Below, piece after piece: positions 29,060 through 29,610 of a stretch of DNA of 29,610 nt. The stretch comes from Scleroderma bovista (Eukaryota > Basidiomycota > Agaricomycetes > Boletales > Sclerodermataceae): NCBI GenBank assembly GCA_037178675.1, contig JAYMGJ010000353.1, positions 1-29,610 of the forward strand, read 5' to 3'. The notes beneath the pieces were generated by a model. That model was not told the origin of the DNA and ran no database searches. It saw only the letters and a list, made by a program, of their open reading frames with translations. How positions within the stretch are numbered: position 1 is the first letter of the stretch; each line of letters begins with the position of its first letter. The position numbers were made by a program, and so were the translations under genes.

Positions 29060-29610
29060 TAACGGGAGGCAATGTCCACAACAGGAGAGAGTGGACACTA
29101 CGCAGCGGGCTCTACACAAATGATATGAAGTCTTTAACTCACTTGTGTAGACGGTTCTAACTCGGAGTAATAACCGAAGGTGGTTTGAGAGTTTGTTGAT
29201 AACAACAGAGGATAAAACAGGTGGGTAAAATCCTACTATGCTACAACGAAGCATAAGGGTATTTATACGTCTGAGCTGCGCACAGACCATGTAAAAGTAG
29301 AGTGGCCATAAGTGTCCATAAACGGACAGGTAGATAAGTACCTTCCTAACATAGTATCCTGTGGAAACTTGTAGAACCTCGTAGAATACCACAGTGAGTC
29401 ACAGGTAAGATAAAAGATAAGAAATGGTCTAGATTGACCTCATAGGAACGTTCTAGAAGGAACATTATCTCTTCTTATCTTGATGATGTCATAGATAAGA
29501 GATATGACTCCGGTTAGTCGGTACTTTGATAACCGGTCATGTGACAGAAGTATCACATGGAAGTTGGCGAGTCCAGACACATCACGTGTCAAGGCTCTAG
29601 GAAAGTCACG
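29060..29610 (-). repeat. LTR-like sequence of a further family, running off the right edge
   Basis: It interrupts X5. Read on minus, a TATA box (GTATAAATA, 29260-29268) lies about 200 bp before the end, which fits U3-R-U5 in minus orientation. The putative U3 (29300-29610) holds CACGTG at 29583-29588 and CATGTGA ... TCACATG near 29535-29560. The left end does not show a clean TG/CA terminus, so the class is uncertain. Confidence 0.45.

Noticed and set aside
1..29610. tRNA, rRNA or other structural RNA genes
   Set aside because: I scanned for cloverleaf and B-box-like sequences by eye and found none I could support.

Overview
This is a transposon graveyard from a filamentous fungus, most likely a basidiomycete. 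The evidence is short introns of about 45-80 nt (one transposase intron has a CTAAC branch-like site), Ty3/gypsy, Ty1/copia and Tc1 families of fungal type, abundant CpG-to-TpG decay, and one recognisable nuclear gene fragment (DUS1-type tRNA-dihydrouridine synthase). Nothing resembles a bacterial operon.

Layout. 1-5117 is the 5' half of a gypsy element on the minus strand ('gypsy-A': LTR 4749-5117, leader, gag, protease/RT/RNase H). Its RT is split by a 679-bp TA-flanked MITE. Gypsy-A sits inside an exon of the DUS1 gene (5118-5813). 5814-7126 is unassigned DNA. 7127-9239 holds an 80-bp minisatellite interrupted by a long LTR of a family here called 'X' (copy X1). 9240-13375 is a decayed copia element on the minus strand ('copia-1'), cut by three LTR-like insertions. 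13376-13939 holds an X stub and a gag fragment of another gypsy family, itself split by a 190-bp solo LTR. 13940-17055 is a second copia ('copia-2'), split by a poly(A)-tailed retroposed sequence with an uncharacterised coding region. 17056-21004 holds X2, an unassigned stretch, about nine copies of the 80-bp minisatellite and the 3' end of another X-type LTR. 21122-29059 is a nest: X3 is interrupted by a second gypsy ('gypsy-C'), which is interrupted by a complete X-type LTR (X4) and by a Tc1-type transposon, followed by X5. X5 is broken at 29060 by one more LTR-like sequence that runs off the right edge.

How the parts relate. The nesting gives an order: X3, then gypsy-C, then X4 and the Tc1 element, then X5, then the right-edge element. 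The X family was therefore active before and after gypsy-C. The Tc1 transposase gene (26905-28018, three introns) is the only gene here that looks fully intact. Most retroelement genes carry nonsense codons consistent with CGA-to-TGA change.

Most notable: the X LTRs carry an ORF in the presumed U3, upstream of and in the same orientation as the TATA-like box. Between two diverged copies (X4, X5) its differences fall mainly at third codon positions (12/13/38) with no indels, so it appears to have evolved as protein. I do not recognise the protein. The same LTRs carry an 11-bp phased repeat upstream of the TATA-like box and several TGASTCA sites, and they are flanked by CCGG-like 4-bp target sites.
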